64,000 nucleotides of DNA. Source: an uncultured Prevotellaceae bacterium (GTDB lineage: Bacteria > Bacteroidota > Bacteroidia > Bacteroidales > Bacteroidaceae). Of the stretch, positions 14,528-22,520 are shown piece by piece (the stretch's first letter is position 1; each line of letters opens with the position of its first letter). Under the pieces are notes generated by a model. The model worked only from the letters and a program-made list of their open reading frames with translations, had not been told where the DNA came from and did no database searches. Made by a program: the position numbers and the translations under genes. The stretch is taken from contig CACYJV010000037.1 of the NCBI GenBank assembly GCA_902774815.1, positions 1 through 64,000 on the forward strand. Direction: 5' to 3'.

Positions 14528-16159
14528 ATGAAAGCAACAATCATGACCCTGCTCCTCGCCCTGAGCCTTACGGCCTCGGCACAGCAGTATGAAGTACCCG
14601 TATCGGAGGTTCATGAGCCGATGATGAAGGGTAAGTATGAACCAACCTGGCAATCGCTCTCACAGCACAAGGTGCCAGAGTGGTTTCGCAATGCGAAGTT
14701 CGGTATATGGGCTCACTGGGGACCACAATGTGTAGAGGGTACAGGCGACTGGATGGCACGTTCGCTCTATATGGAAGGTGGTCGCGAGTACAAATACCAC
14801 TGCGAGCACTATGGCCATCCATCGGAATTTGGTTTCAAGGATGTGCTTCCATTGTTCAAGGCAGAGAAGTGGGATCCTGAAGCTCTCGTAGAGCGTTACA
14901 AGCGTTGCGGTGCGCAATATTTCTTCGTGCTTGGCAATCACCACGACAACTACGACCTTTGGGATTCAAAGTACCAGCCGTGGAATTCGAAGAACATAGG
15001 TCCGAAACGCGATATTCTGGAGGGTTGGGCGCGTGCTGCCAAGAAGGCAGGTCTGCCCCTTGGCATCTCATTCCATGCCGATCATGCGTGGCTTTGGTAC
15101 GAACCGGCACAGCGCTACGACCTGAACGGCCCGAAAGCAGGTGTCTACTACGACGGGCACCTGACCAAGGAGGATGGAAAAGGCAAGTGGTGGGAAGGCT
15201 ATGACCCGCAGATGCTCTACCAGCAGCAACACCCCATGAGCGAACGCTCGTGGTGGAACAATGCAGTGCACGGTCAGTGGGACTGGACTCATGGTGCCAC
15301 ATTGCCATCGCAGGAGTTTGTCACCAATTTTTATGACCGAACGCTCGATGCCATCAATCGTTACCAGCCCGATCTGGTGTATTTCGATGCCACAGTGCTG
15401 CCGTTTAACGACATCAGCGATTGTGGTCTGAAAATCGTTAGTCACTTCTACAACAAGAATCCGCGTGCAGTGGTCTTCGGAAAGATTCTTCCCGAAAACC
15501 TGCGCAAGGCTTTGACGTGGGACGTGGAGCGCGGAGCACCTAACTTTATTGTCGATGAGCCTTGGCAGACGTGCAACTGCATTGGCGGATGGCATTATAA
15601 TACGTCTATCTACGAACGTGGTCACTACAAGAGTGCAGCCACGGTGGTGAAACAACTGGTCGATATTGTGTCGAAGAATGGTAACCTGCTGCTTTCCATA
15701 CCTCTTCGTGCCGATGGCACGTATGATGAAAAGGAGGCTCAGGTCCTTGATGATCTTGAAGCATGGATGTCGGTCAATGGCGAGAGCATCTTTGGTACAC
15801 GTCCTTGGAAGGTGTTTGGCGAAGGCCCTGTGGCCGAAAAGACCATCGAACTGAACGCCCAGGGCTTCAACGATGGTCAGTATAGCAACATGGACTGGCG
15901 TGACATCCGCTTCAACCAAAAGGGAAATGTGCTCTATGTCACAGCTATGGGCTGGCCAGATGCCGCCTCTGCTGTAAAAGGTCAGGGTGGACAACTCATC
16001 ATCAAGTCGCTTCGCAAGGGCAATCCCTATGGTCGTAAGGTCGGCAAGGTCACACTTTTGGGCTATGGACGCGTGAAAGCCCGCCAGACTTCTGAAGGTT
16101 TAGTCGTCACGTTGCCTGCCCCCTGTAACAAGATTGCACCGGTATTGAAAATCAAGTAA
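14528..16159 (+). CDS. GH29 alpha-L-fucosidase
   Basis: 543 residues, signal peptide 1-19 (LLLALSLTASAQQ). GH29 features in order: VPEWFRNAKFGIWAHWGPQC, YFFVLGNHHDNYDLWDSKY, the barrel strand DLVYFDATV holding the probable nucleophile D287, and a C-terminal beta-sandwich after about residue 420. Usual length. Hydrolyses terminal alpha-L-fucose from glycans in the periplasm. It is the last gene of the operon and precedes a strong terminator. Together with the aldo/keto reductase and amidohydrolase this suggests use of L-fucose by oxidation. Confidence 0.92.
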   Translation: MKATIMTLLLALSLTASAQQYEVPVSEVHEPMMKGKYEPTWQSLSQHKVPEWFRNAKFGIWAHWGPQCVEGTGDWMARSLYMEGGREYKYHCEHYGHPSEFGFKDVLPLFKAEKWDPEALVERYKRCGAQYFFVLGNHHDNYDLWDSKYQPWNSKNIGPKRDILEGWARAAKKAGLPLGISFHADHAWLWYEPAQRYDLNGPKAGVYYDGHLTKEDGKGKWWEGYDPQMLYQQQHPMSERSWWNNAVHGQWDWTHGATLPSQEFVTNFYDRTLDAINRYQPDLVYFDATVLPFNDISDCGLKIVSHFYNKNPRAVVFGKILPENLRKALTWDVERGAPNFIVDEPWQTCNCIGGWHYNTSIYERGHYKSAATVVKQLVDIVSKNGNLLLSIPLRADGTYDEKEAQVLDDLEAWMSVNGESIFGTRPWKVFGEGPVAEKTIELNAQGFNDGQYSNMDWRDIRFNQKGNVLYVTAMGWPDAASAVKGQGGQLIIKSLRKGNPYGRKVGKVTLLGYGRVKARQTSEGLVVTLPAPCNKIAPVLKIK

Positions 16160-16181
16160 CCCCATTCGGTCATTGATAGAG

Positions 16182-16215
16182 TAAGAGGTTGTGTCAAAAC
16201 GGACACAACCTCTTA
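16182..16215. terminator. Terminator after GH29
   Basis: TAAGAGGTTGTGTC (16182-16195) pairs perfectly with GACACAACCTCTTA (16202-16215) over a 6-base loop. T-rich sequence follows further down. It ends the fucosidase operon. Confidence 0.85.
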
Positions 16216-16374
16216 TCCGTTAGTCTGTTCTTGTTTTTTCTTTGAACATTTCGGTTGCTAATAATATACCCAAAAGGGCTATGGTACATTATACATTCAT
16301 TTGAAAAGCGGAAATGTAAACGCTTGAAGAAAGACGGACGGGACAGACAGATGATATCATTTTTTTGTAATTAC
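16216..16374. other. Gap between GH29 terminator and BspA-like promoter
   Basis: AT-rich, no ORF of note, no RNA gene or clear repeat seen. Confidence 0.5.
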
Positions 16375-16405
16375 TTTGTCTAACAAAAAATAAAGTTTAT
16401 CTTTG
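16375..16405 (+). promoter_or_regulatory. Promoter of BspA-like gene 1
   Basis: -33 TTTG (16375-16378), 19-bp spacer, -7 TATCTTTG (16398-16405). The leader to the start codon is about 80 nt. Confidence 0.8.
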
Positions 16406-16495
16406 CAGTCGTAAGTAAATGTCATGGCAATCTTGCTGGTGACTTAATGAAAGCAAATCATCTGAATTTGAACAAAATCGTATATAAATAGTATT

Positions 16496-17671
16496 ATGAA
16501 ACAGTTGCCTTATTCTATTCTGCTCACCGTTCTTTTGAGCACGGTCGGTATTCCAGTCCTCGCTTATGATATTGCTATGAAGAATGAAGATGGCATTATT
16601 TTGTACTACAATTATCTCAATGATGGTCAAGAGTTGGAAATTACACATGGAGAAGGTTACTATAATGGCAGTATTGTTATCCCTGACAAAGTAACCTATG
16701 ACAAAAAGGAACTGAAAGTGACGAAAATAGGTCTTTATGCTTTCAATGGTTGCGTGGCTCTCACTTCTGTTTCTATTCCTTACGGTGTGACGAAAATTGA
16801 GGGATTCGCTTTCATCGAGTGTATTAACCTTACCTCTGTAACCATCCCAGGCAGCGTAACCGACATCGGCTCATATGCTTTCAAGAACTGTTCTAAACTT
16901 TCTTCGGTAACCATCTCCAGCAGTGTGTCGCTTTTTGGGTATGAGGTTTTCACAGGCTGTTCTAGTCTCACCTCCGTCTATATCACAGACCTTGCTGCTT
17001 GGTGCAACATTACTTTTAGAGAAGTTCATTCCAACCCTATGTATTATGCAAGTCACCTGTATTTGAATGGTGAAGAAATCATAGAACTACATATCCCCGA
17101 CAATGTGACAAGCATTAAGGACTATACATTTTATGGCTGCTCCAATCTTATCTCTGTTACTATCCATGATGGTGTAACGAGTATTGGTGGCTTTGCATTC
17201 TCTAAATGCTCCAACTTTACCTCAGTTACTATCCCTAACAGTGTGAAGACCATGGGCTATGGGGTGTTCCGAGGGTGCGAGGGGCTCGTGAAAGTATCCA
17301 TTGGAAGTGGCATTGAGGAGATTGGCTTATATGCCTTTTCTGAATGTCCCCAAATAAAAGATATATATTGCTATGCTGTGAAATGTCCGATGACTATCGG
17401 AAATCCTTTTGCTCACTTACAGATAGACTCTATTACACTGCACGTTCCAAAAGAATCAGTTACACTTTACAAGAATGAGTCTCCATGGAAAGATTTCTAC
17501 GATATCGTTCCTTTGGAAGATGATGAAACTGGTATTCCAGAAGTAAGGCAAATTGCTGAGAAAAAGGGAAAAGGAGGAATTGTCTACGACCTCTCGGGTT
17601 GTCGTGTGAAGAACGGTGAAGTGCCCAAGGGCGTATTTATACAGAACGGGAAAAAGTTCGTTGTAAAGTGA
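16496..17671 (+). CDS. BspA-like leucine-rich repeat surface protein
   Basis: 391 residues with signal peptide (about 1-21, VLLSTVGIPVLAY) and at least seven LRR_5/BspA-type repeats of about 23 residues, pattern I-G-x-x-A-F-x-x-C-x-x-L-x-S-V-x-I-P (residues about 75-300). The C-terminal VYDLSGCRVKNGEVPKGVF and NGKKFVVK match the short tail common on secreted Prevotella proteins. Base composition is more AT-rich than neighbouring metabolic genes. Such proteins are linked to adhesion or host interaction; the target is unknown. Confidence 0.88.
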   Translation: MKQLPYSILLTVLLSTVGIPVLAYDIAMKNEDGIILYYNYLNDGQELEITHGEGYYNGSIVIPDKVTYDKKELKVTKIGLYAFNGCVALTSVSIPYGVTKIEGFAFIECINLTSVTIPGSVTDIGSYAFKNCSKLSSVTISSSVSLFGYEVFTGCSSLTSVYITDLAAWCNITFREVHSNPMYYASHLYLNGEEIIELHIPDNVTSIKDYTFYGCSNLISVTIHDGVTSIGGFAFSKCSNFTSVTIPNSVKTMGYGVFRGCEGLVKVSIGSGIEEIGLYAFSECPQIKDIYCYAVKCPMTIGNPFAHLQIDSITLHVPKESVTLYKNESPWKDFYDIVPLEDDETGIPEVRQIAEKKGKGGIVYDLSGCRVKNGEVPKGVFIQNGKKFVVK

Positions 17672-17740
17672 AACACCGCCCCTACCATCTTCAAAGAAGA
17701 AGGGTGAAAGACTGTTTAAGGTCTTTTGAACCGACGAAGT

Positions 17741-17894
17741 CAATGCTCCTGCATCACTGGGTCATTGCTTTCTATGCACTAAAGCTATGCTTTCCAAGCT
17801 ATAAAGTAATGCTTTGCAAGGCATAAACCAATGCTTTCCAAGTATTAGGTCATTGCTTCTTATGCATCAAACCATTGCTTTTCATGGAGTAGAG
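17741..17894. repeat. 22-bp tandem array (7 units)
   Basis: Seven degenerate units with the TGCT core spaced exactly 22 bp (17744, 17766, 17788, 17810, 17832, 17854, 17876). Rough consensus nnAATGCTTTCCAAGcaTTA plus AA. It fills most of the 315-base gap between the BspA-like gene and mdh and looks related to the larger array at 38887-39330. Confidence 0.85.
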
Positions 17895-17924
17895 GAGCAG
17901 GATGTATCAATGATGAGTGAAAAC

Positions 17925-17967
17925 AAGAAATGCCGTACGACTCGTTGGGGAGCGTACGGCATTTCTT
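17925..17967. terminator. Bidirectional terminator between BspA-like gene and mdh
   Basis: AAGAAATGCCGTACG (17925-17939) pairs perfectly with CGTACGGCATTTCTT (17953-17967). The convergent genes on both sides can share it. Confidence 0.85.
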
Positions 17968-17986
17968 AATAGTCAATTATGATTGA

Positions 17987-18976
17987 TTAGAGGTTCGGAT
18001 TGATCTTCGTCCACTCAGCAATAGGAGGCACGATGTTGAGCGTCACGAGCTCGTCGCGCATCTTGCAGAGGTGCTCGTAAGAAGCATCGAGCTTGGCGTT
18101 CTCCTCGGGCAGACCCTGAGGCACTTCGAAGTGGGCACCCGTAGCGTCGAGAGTGGTCTTCATGGCCATCATGATGTGGTCGTACTTATCAGTCTTCACA
18201 TAAGTTCCGACGGGGAAACGGAAAGGTTCGCCGCCCATAGCCGAACGAATCATCTCAACGCTGAGGTAGGCAGGGCTCTGGAATGAAGAGCGGCCACGCA
18301 GCTTGATGATGGCGGCACCACCCTGAGTGACGTCCTTCTTCATCTGCTCCCACTCCTCGACGGGGAACTCCTCGGTACCAATGATGTCGATAAGCTTGCG
18401 GCCGGCAATCTCAACGTGTGAGCCAAACACTGCCATCTGCTCACCATGGCCGCCATAGGTAGCGCAACCCTTGATTTCGCTCTGCTTCACACCGAACTTC
18501 TTGGCCAGTGCCGACTGCAGACGGGTTGTGTCGAGACCTGCAAGGGTAGTAACCTGTGAGGGTTTCAGTCCACTGTAGAGCAGCGTAACGAGACCTGTGA
18601 GGTCGGCAGGGTTGAAGATGATGACGACGTGCTTCACGTCGGGGCAGTACTTCTGGATGTTCTTACCCAGTTCCTCGGCAATCTTGCAGTTGCCAGCAAG
18701 CAGATCCTCGCGCGTCATGCCCTCTTTACGGGGAGCACCACCAGAGGAGATAATGTACTTGGCGCCACGGAAAGCCTCTTCGGCATCGGTGGTGGCAGTG
18801 ATAGTGGCTTCGTCGAAGCCGCTCTGGCGCATTTCCTCGGCCACGCCTTCGGGTGAGAATACGTCGTAGAGACAGAGGTTGCTGGTAAGGCCCATCATGA
18901 GAGCCGACTGAGCCATGTTAGATCCAATCATGCCGGCTGCGCCGACGATGACAAGTTTTTCGTTAGTTAAAAACAT
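17987..18976 (-). CDS. mdh: Malate dehydrogenase
   Basis: 329 residues, cytosolic NAD-dependent lactate/malate dehydrogenase family; interconverts malate and oxaloacetate, used by Bacteroidota in the reductive branch to succinate and propionate. Seen: nucleotide-binding VGAAGMIGS (11-19), substrate-binding region with R83 and R89 (APRKEGMTR), N122, R152 (LDTTRLQ) and catalytic H177 (GGHGEQM). Arginine at the APRK loop favours malate over lactate. Its own promoter lies at 19094-19101 and a heptad repeat fills the leader just before the ATG. Confidence 0.93.
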   Translation of the reverse strand: MFLTNEKLVIVGAAGMIGSNMAQSALMMGLTSNLCLYDVFSPEGVAEEMRQSGFDEATITATTDAEEAFRGAKYIISSGGAPRKEGMTREDLLAGNCKIAEELGKNIQKYCPDVKHVVIIFNPADLTGLVTLLYSGLKPSQVTTLAGLDTTRLQSALAKKFGVKQSEIKGCATYGGHGEQMAVFGSHVEIAGRKLIDIIGTEEFPVEEWEQMKKDVTQGGAAIIKLRGRSSFQSPAYLSVEMIRSAMGGEPFRFPVGTYVKTDKYDHIMMAMKTTLDATGAHFEVPQGLPEENAKLDASYEHLCKMRDELVTLNIVPPIAEWTKINPNL

Positions 18977-19013
18977 ACTGATTTACGATTTAGATATTTA
19001 TTGATTACTGATT
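18977..19013 (-). repeat. Heptad leader repeat before mdh
   Basis: Minus strand AATCAGT, AATCAAT, AAATATC, TAAATCG, TAAATCA, GT then ATG. Same TAAATCG-type unit as before the RDD, DUF58, Xaa-Pro peptidase and rpsJ genes. Confidence 0.75.
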
Positions 19014-19093
19014 CTTTTAATCTGGGAGCGTAGGAGTTTAGGCATTTCTTTTTGTACTTGCAGTTCCATCAGCCTCCCTCTTTATTTCGACTG

Positions 19094-19101
19094 CAAAGAT
19101 A
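19094..19101 (-). promoter_or_regulatory. Promoter of mdh
   Basis: Minus-strand -7 box TATCTTTG within GTATCTTTGCAGTCG. The sequence upstream is a heptad run rather than a clear -33 box. Confidence 0.7.
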
Positions 19102-19106
19102 CAAAA

Positions 19107-19139
19107 AAGATGAAAGACGAAAGATGAATGATGAAAGTT
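19107..19139. repeat. Heptad run upstream of mdh promoter
   Basis: Plus strand GATGAAA, GACGAAA, GATGAAT, GATGAAA. Same GATGAAA unit as the in-frame inserts in cutC, malY and the DUF4974 gene, but here between genes and directly upstream of the -7 box. Confidence 0.8.
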
Positions 19140-19170
19140 TTTTTGTACAGAAATGTTATTTATTCTAAAA

Positions 19171-19878
19171 TCAGATTTCTTCGAGGGCGTAGTATTGATA
19201 GTCGCGAACAAGTTGCCATAGGAAGGACATGTCGCTACGCTCATGAACAGTCTGAATACCAAGCGTGGAGCGAACTTTCGCGGCAAGTGCTGAGATGCGT
19301 GGGTCATCCATTTCGAGTTCGAGTGTCTTGCTGATGAGGTTTACCTGTTCGAGTGACAGGTCGGCAGCCTGTGGATAAGTGGGGCGATAATTGCTGCTGA
19401 GGAAGTCGAACTCATCGAGCGACACTTGCAGTTGCGAGTAACTGTTGAGGCGTATGACCATCGTGCCTGCGGCGATATCACCGATTCGCTGGCTGTGTTT
19501 GTTGATAAGGATGACGAGTACGCCAAGAAAAGATAGGGTGGGGCCGTCGACAATCCAGAGTAACCAGCGAAGCAGGTAGCTGCCGAGGGAGGGAGTGGTG
19601 CCATCTTTCATCACGACGCGCGTCTTCATGAACCACTTGCCAATGGTCTGTCCGTTGTTGAAGATTTCGCAGAGCAGCGAGTAGAACAGAATGGGCAGGA
19701 TCAAGAACAGCAGGACGGCAGTGAAGCTTACCCAACTGAGCATGTCGAAGATATAGTAGAAAAGGAAGTAGTAAGCCACCATCACTACCCAGTCTATGAG
19801 TTGGGCTGCCATGCGCTCGCCAATGCTTGCGGGTGTCTGCATAATCTTGACGTATTGCCCGGTGATGATGTCAGCCAT
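19171..19878 (-). CDS. RDD family membrane protein
   Basis: 235 residues with three to four membrane segments in the first 150 (ERMAAQLIDWVVMVAYYFLF; SFTAVLLFLILPILFYSLL; SYLLRWLLWIVDGPTLSFLG). The RDD pattern appears with R at the first helix, NNGQTIGKWFMKTRVV and HSQRIGDIAAGTMVIR. The C-terminal 80 residues are soluble. Divergent from the SpoIIM-to-DUF58 operon, with which it shares an overlapping promoter, a common arrangement in Bacteroidota. Transport of ions has been suggested for some RDD proteins; no specific role can be given here. Confidence 0.9.
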   Translation of the reverse strand: MADIITGQYVKIMQTPASIGERMAAQLIDWVVMVAYYFLFYYIFDMLSWVSFTAVLLFLILPILFYSLLCEIFNNGQTIGKWFMKTRVVMKDGTTPSLGSYLLRWLLWIVDGPTLSFLGVLVILINKHSQRIGDIAAGTMVIRLNSYSQLQVSLDEFDFLSSNYRPTYPQAADLSLEQVNLISKTLELEMDDPRISALAAKVRSTLGIQTVHERSDMSFLWQLVRDYQYYALEEI

Positions 19879-19906
19879 AAGGATTTACTATTGATTTACG
19901 ATTTTT
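19879..19906 (-). repeat. Heptad leader repeat before RDD gene
   Basis: Minus strand AAATCGT, AAATCAA, TAGTAAA, TCCTT then ATG. Confidence 0.65.
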
Positions 19907-19916
19907 TCTGTTTCGC

Positions 19917-19950
19917 TTGCAAAGTTAAAGGAATTTTCCTACTTTTGCAA
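19917..19950. promoter_or_regulatory. Interlocked divergent promoters (RDD and SpoIIM)
   Basis: Rightward: -33 TTG (19917-19919), 20 bp, -7 TACTTTTG (19940-19947). Leftward: -33 TTG as CAA at 19948-19950, 20 bp, -7 TAACTTTG (19920-19927). Each -33 box abuts the -7 box of the other, so only one polymerase can occupy the site. Confidence 0.72.
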
Positions 19951-19968
19951 TGAAATAGGTAAAAAAAC

Positions 19969-20919
19969 ATGAAGGAAGTCGTTTTCATCAGGCAAAACAT
20001 AGAGAAATGGCGTGCAACCGAGGCCATCATCGACGATATAGACAACATGTCGCCCGACGTGTTGGCCGATGCTTACGTGGAGACAACTTCCGACCTGGCG
20101 TTTGCACAGAGTCACTATCCCCAGTCGCGCATCACGATGTACCTGAACAACCTTGCTTCGGCCTTGCACAACGAACTCTATCGTGCTAAGCGTGAGCAAT
20201 GGACGCGGCTTATCACCTTCTGGACTCGGGAAGTGCCTGCAACGATGCGTCGCGAACGGCGGGCTTTGCTGGTATCGCTGCTCATCTTTGTCGTGAGTGC
20301 CTTCATCGGCGTAGTATCGCAGTTAGGCGATACGGAGTTTTGTCGGGTGATTCTTGGTAACGGATATGTCGATATGACGCTCGAAAACATCGAGAAAGGA
20401 AACCCGATGGGCGTCTATGGTAATGACGATGAACTCCCTATGTTCCTCGGCATCACACTTAACAACATCTTTGTGTCGTTCGTGGAATTTGCAATGGGCA
20501 TGCTCACAACATTTGGCACAGGTTTCAAACTCTTCCAAAATGGTGTGATGCTGGGTTCGTTTCAGACATTCTTCTTTCAACAAGGTGTCGGTTTTGAGTC
20601 AATGCTGGCTGTTTGGTTGCATGGCACGCTCGAGATTTCGGCCATCATTGTGGCAGGAGCTGCTGGCATTGTGTTGGGTAACGGTTGGTTATTCCCAGGT
20701 ACGATGACGCGATTGGAGTCATTCCGCCAAGGTGCTCGCCGCTCATTGAAGATAGTAGTGGGCACGGTACCGCTTTTTATCGTGGCAGCTTTCATCGAGG
20801 GATTCTTCACTCGGCACACGGAATGGCCCGATGCGGTGCGGCTAACCATAATCCTTGCTTCCCTCGCATTCGTATTATATTATTATGTCTACCTCCCTAA
20901 CTGCAAGAAGTTTAATTAA
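19969..20919 (+). CDS. SpoIIM/DUF95 family integral membrane protein
   Basis: 316 residues. A soluble N-terminal part of about 95 residues (VVFIRQNIEKWRATEAIIDD) is followed by about five to six membrane segments (LLVSLLIFVVSAFIGVVSQL; LNNIFVSFVEFAMGMLTTFG; LHGTLEISAIIVAGAAGIVL; VVGTVPLFIVAAFIEGFF). The motif HGTLEISAI is typical of the SpoIIM family. The name comes from Bacillus sporulation; in Bacteroidota it is part of an envelope locus with RDD, MoxR and DUF58 genes and has no sporulation role. Leader of about 20 nt. Confidence 0.88.
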   Translation: MKEVVFIRQNIEKWRATEAIIDDIDNMSPDVLADAYVETTSDLAFAQSHYPQSRITMYLNNLASALHNELYRAKREQWTRLITFWTREVPATMRRERRALLVSLLIFVVSAFIGVVSQLGDTEFCRVILGNGYVDMTLENIEKGNPMGVYGNDDELPMFLGITLNNIFVSFVEFAMGMLTTFGTGFKLFQNGVMLGSFQTFFFQQGVGFESMLAVWLHGTLEISAIIVAGAAGIVLGNGWLFPGTMTRLESFRQGARRSLKIVVGTVPLFIVAAFIEGFFTRHTEWPDAVRLTIILASLAFVLYYYVYLPNCKKFN

Positions 20920-20934
20920 AAAAATATAGATTAT

Positions 20935-21894
20935 ATGGAAAGACAAAGAATCCCATTGTACAAAGTCCGCCAATTTGGCGAGAAGATTAACGACACGTTC
21001 TCCTTTGTCAGCGAGAACTTTAAGCCTCTGTTTAAGTATGTCACCTACTTCATGCTCCCATTAGCCTTGCTCATGGCTCTTGCCATGAATGGCTATATGG
21101 ATGGAGTCTTGCAGACAGCTCGGAATCCTGATGCGATGTCGGCCGATGCCATAGCAAACTTCGCAGTCGGCTATGGTGGCATCATTTTACTGAGCTTGTT
21201 GATGGGCATCATTCTGCCTGCCCTCATCTACGCGATGATGCGTATCTATAGCGAGCGAGAGAATGGACTGAAGAATCTCACATGGCAGGAACTGAAACCT
21301 ACAATGATGCACCTGTTAAAGCGAAATACGAAACTCATGCTGGCATTCCTCTTTTTCGGGTTGTTGTTGTTTGCTGTTTTCGGTGTGCTGGTTGCACTAT
21401 CTGTGGCCATCTCTACCAAAGTGGTAACCTTAGGTATACTATTCATAATAGTGCTGATTGTAGGCATGGTGGTTATAACAGTGCCCTTCTCGCTGGCGTC
21501 GCCGATCTATCTTTTCGAAGAAGATATGACCTTCATTGGGGCTTTGAAGAAGGCATTCCGCCTGGGCATGCGCACATGGTGGGGCATCTTTGGCGTGACG
21601 TTGGTGCTTTACATTATTATTGGTATCGTATCAGGTGTCATTTCCATGCCTTGGTATATCGCAACCATGGCGAAGACTTTCTTTGGGCTTGAAGGCGAAG
21701 GTGCAGAGGACAGCTTCGTGAATGGCACGATGTTCAGTTTCATCACTTACTTGCTCGGCGTCGTCCAGGCTTGGGTGGGTTATCTGTGCTATTCTGTGCC
21801 CGTCATCGGTATGGCATATCAATATGGACATGCTTCTGAGAAGGTTGACCATGTCACTGTGGCCACTGACATCGAGCAATTTGAAACTTTATAA
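20935..21894 (+). CDS. Multi-pass membrane protein of the RDD-SpoIIM-MoxR locus
   Basis: 319 residues with about six hydrophobic segments, including YFMLPLALLMALAM, GGIILLSLLMGIILPALI, LAFLFFGLLLFAVFGVLVAL, FIIVLIVGMVVITVPFSLAS and FGVTLVLYIIIGIVSGVISM. N-terminal cytosolic stretch (RQRIPLYKVRQFGEKIND). I recognise no named domain; the pattern resembles uncharacterised membrane proteins placed between SpoIIM and DUF4129 genes in Bacteroidota. Sixteen bases after the SpoIIM stop. Confidence 0.75.
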   Translation: MERQRIPLYKVRQFGEKINDTFSFVSENFKPLFKYVTYFMLPLALLMALAMNGYMDGVLQTARNPDAMSADAIANFAVGYGGIILLSLLMGIILPALIYAMMRIYSERENGLKNLTWQELKPTMMHLLKRNTKLMLAFLFFGLLLFAVFGVLVALSVAISTKVVTLGILFIIVLIVGMVVITVPFSLASPIYLFEEDMTFIGALKKAFRLGMRTWWGIFGVTLVLYIIIGIVSGVISMPWYIATMAKTFFGLEGEGAEDSFVNGTMFSFITYLLGVVQAWVGYLCYSVPVIGMAYQYGHASEKVDHVTVATDIEQFETL

Positions 21895-21917
21895 GAAAAG
21901 AAAGCGCAAATCCTTAG

Positions 21918-22520
21918 ATGATTCGGCCAGATACCCTTGTCTGCGACACGTTGCAGATTCATGCGTTGCAGCAGAATCCTGCCTACAACTATAACCGCGA
22001 GCTGATGGCGCGGCAAGAAACGTTGTGGGACTGGCTGAAGATGAAATTTGCCGAATGGCTGAATGACTTCTTAGGCAACAGCGTATCAGTGGGCGTACGG
22101 AACGCCTTGTTGGCATTCATTGGAGTTCTGGTTGTAGGACTCATCGTTTGGTTCCTCTATAAATATCGCCCTGAATTGTTCATGCGTAACAGTCGTGATG
22201 CTAAGGAGGAAGACAATGATGAGAATGAAACTATCTATGGCATTGATTTCGATACGGAAATTGCTAAGGCACTTGCCGCAAGCAACTACCGACAGGCCGT
22301 GCGCTATCTCTATCTGAAGACATTGCGGCGGCTGAGCGATGCAGGACGTATCAATTGGCAACCATCGAAAACTCCTTCGCAGTATGTCTATGAGGTTCAA
22401 CGCGACGAATTCCGGCAACTGACACAGCATTTCCTGCGGGTACGCTATGGTAACTTCGAGGCAACACGTGAGCTCTACGACGAGATGCTCCGCCTCAGCA
22501 AGGAAGGAGGTGGCGAATGA
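21918..22520 (+). CDS. DUF4129 domain membrane protein
   Basis: 200 residues. One membrane segment at about 65-84 (LLAFIGVLVVGLIVWFLY), then a linker rich in acidic residues (KEEDNDENE) and a DUF4129-like C-terminal domain (about 105-195: ASNYRQAVRYLYLKTLRRLS, TPSQYVYEV, ELYDEMLR). Overlaps the next start by 4 bases (ATGA). Part of the MoxR/DUF58 envelope operon; function unknown. Confidence 0.82.
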   Translation: MIRPDTLVCDTLQIHALQQNPAYNYNRELMARQETLWDWLKMKFAEWLNDFLGNSVSVGVRNALLAFIGVLVVGLIVWFLYKYRPELFMRNSRDAKEEDNDENETIYGIDFDTEIAKALAASNYRQAVRYLYLKTLRRLSDAGRINWQPSKTPSQYVYEVQRDEFRQLTQHFLRVRYGNFEATRELYDEMLRLSKEGGGE

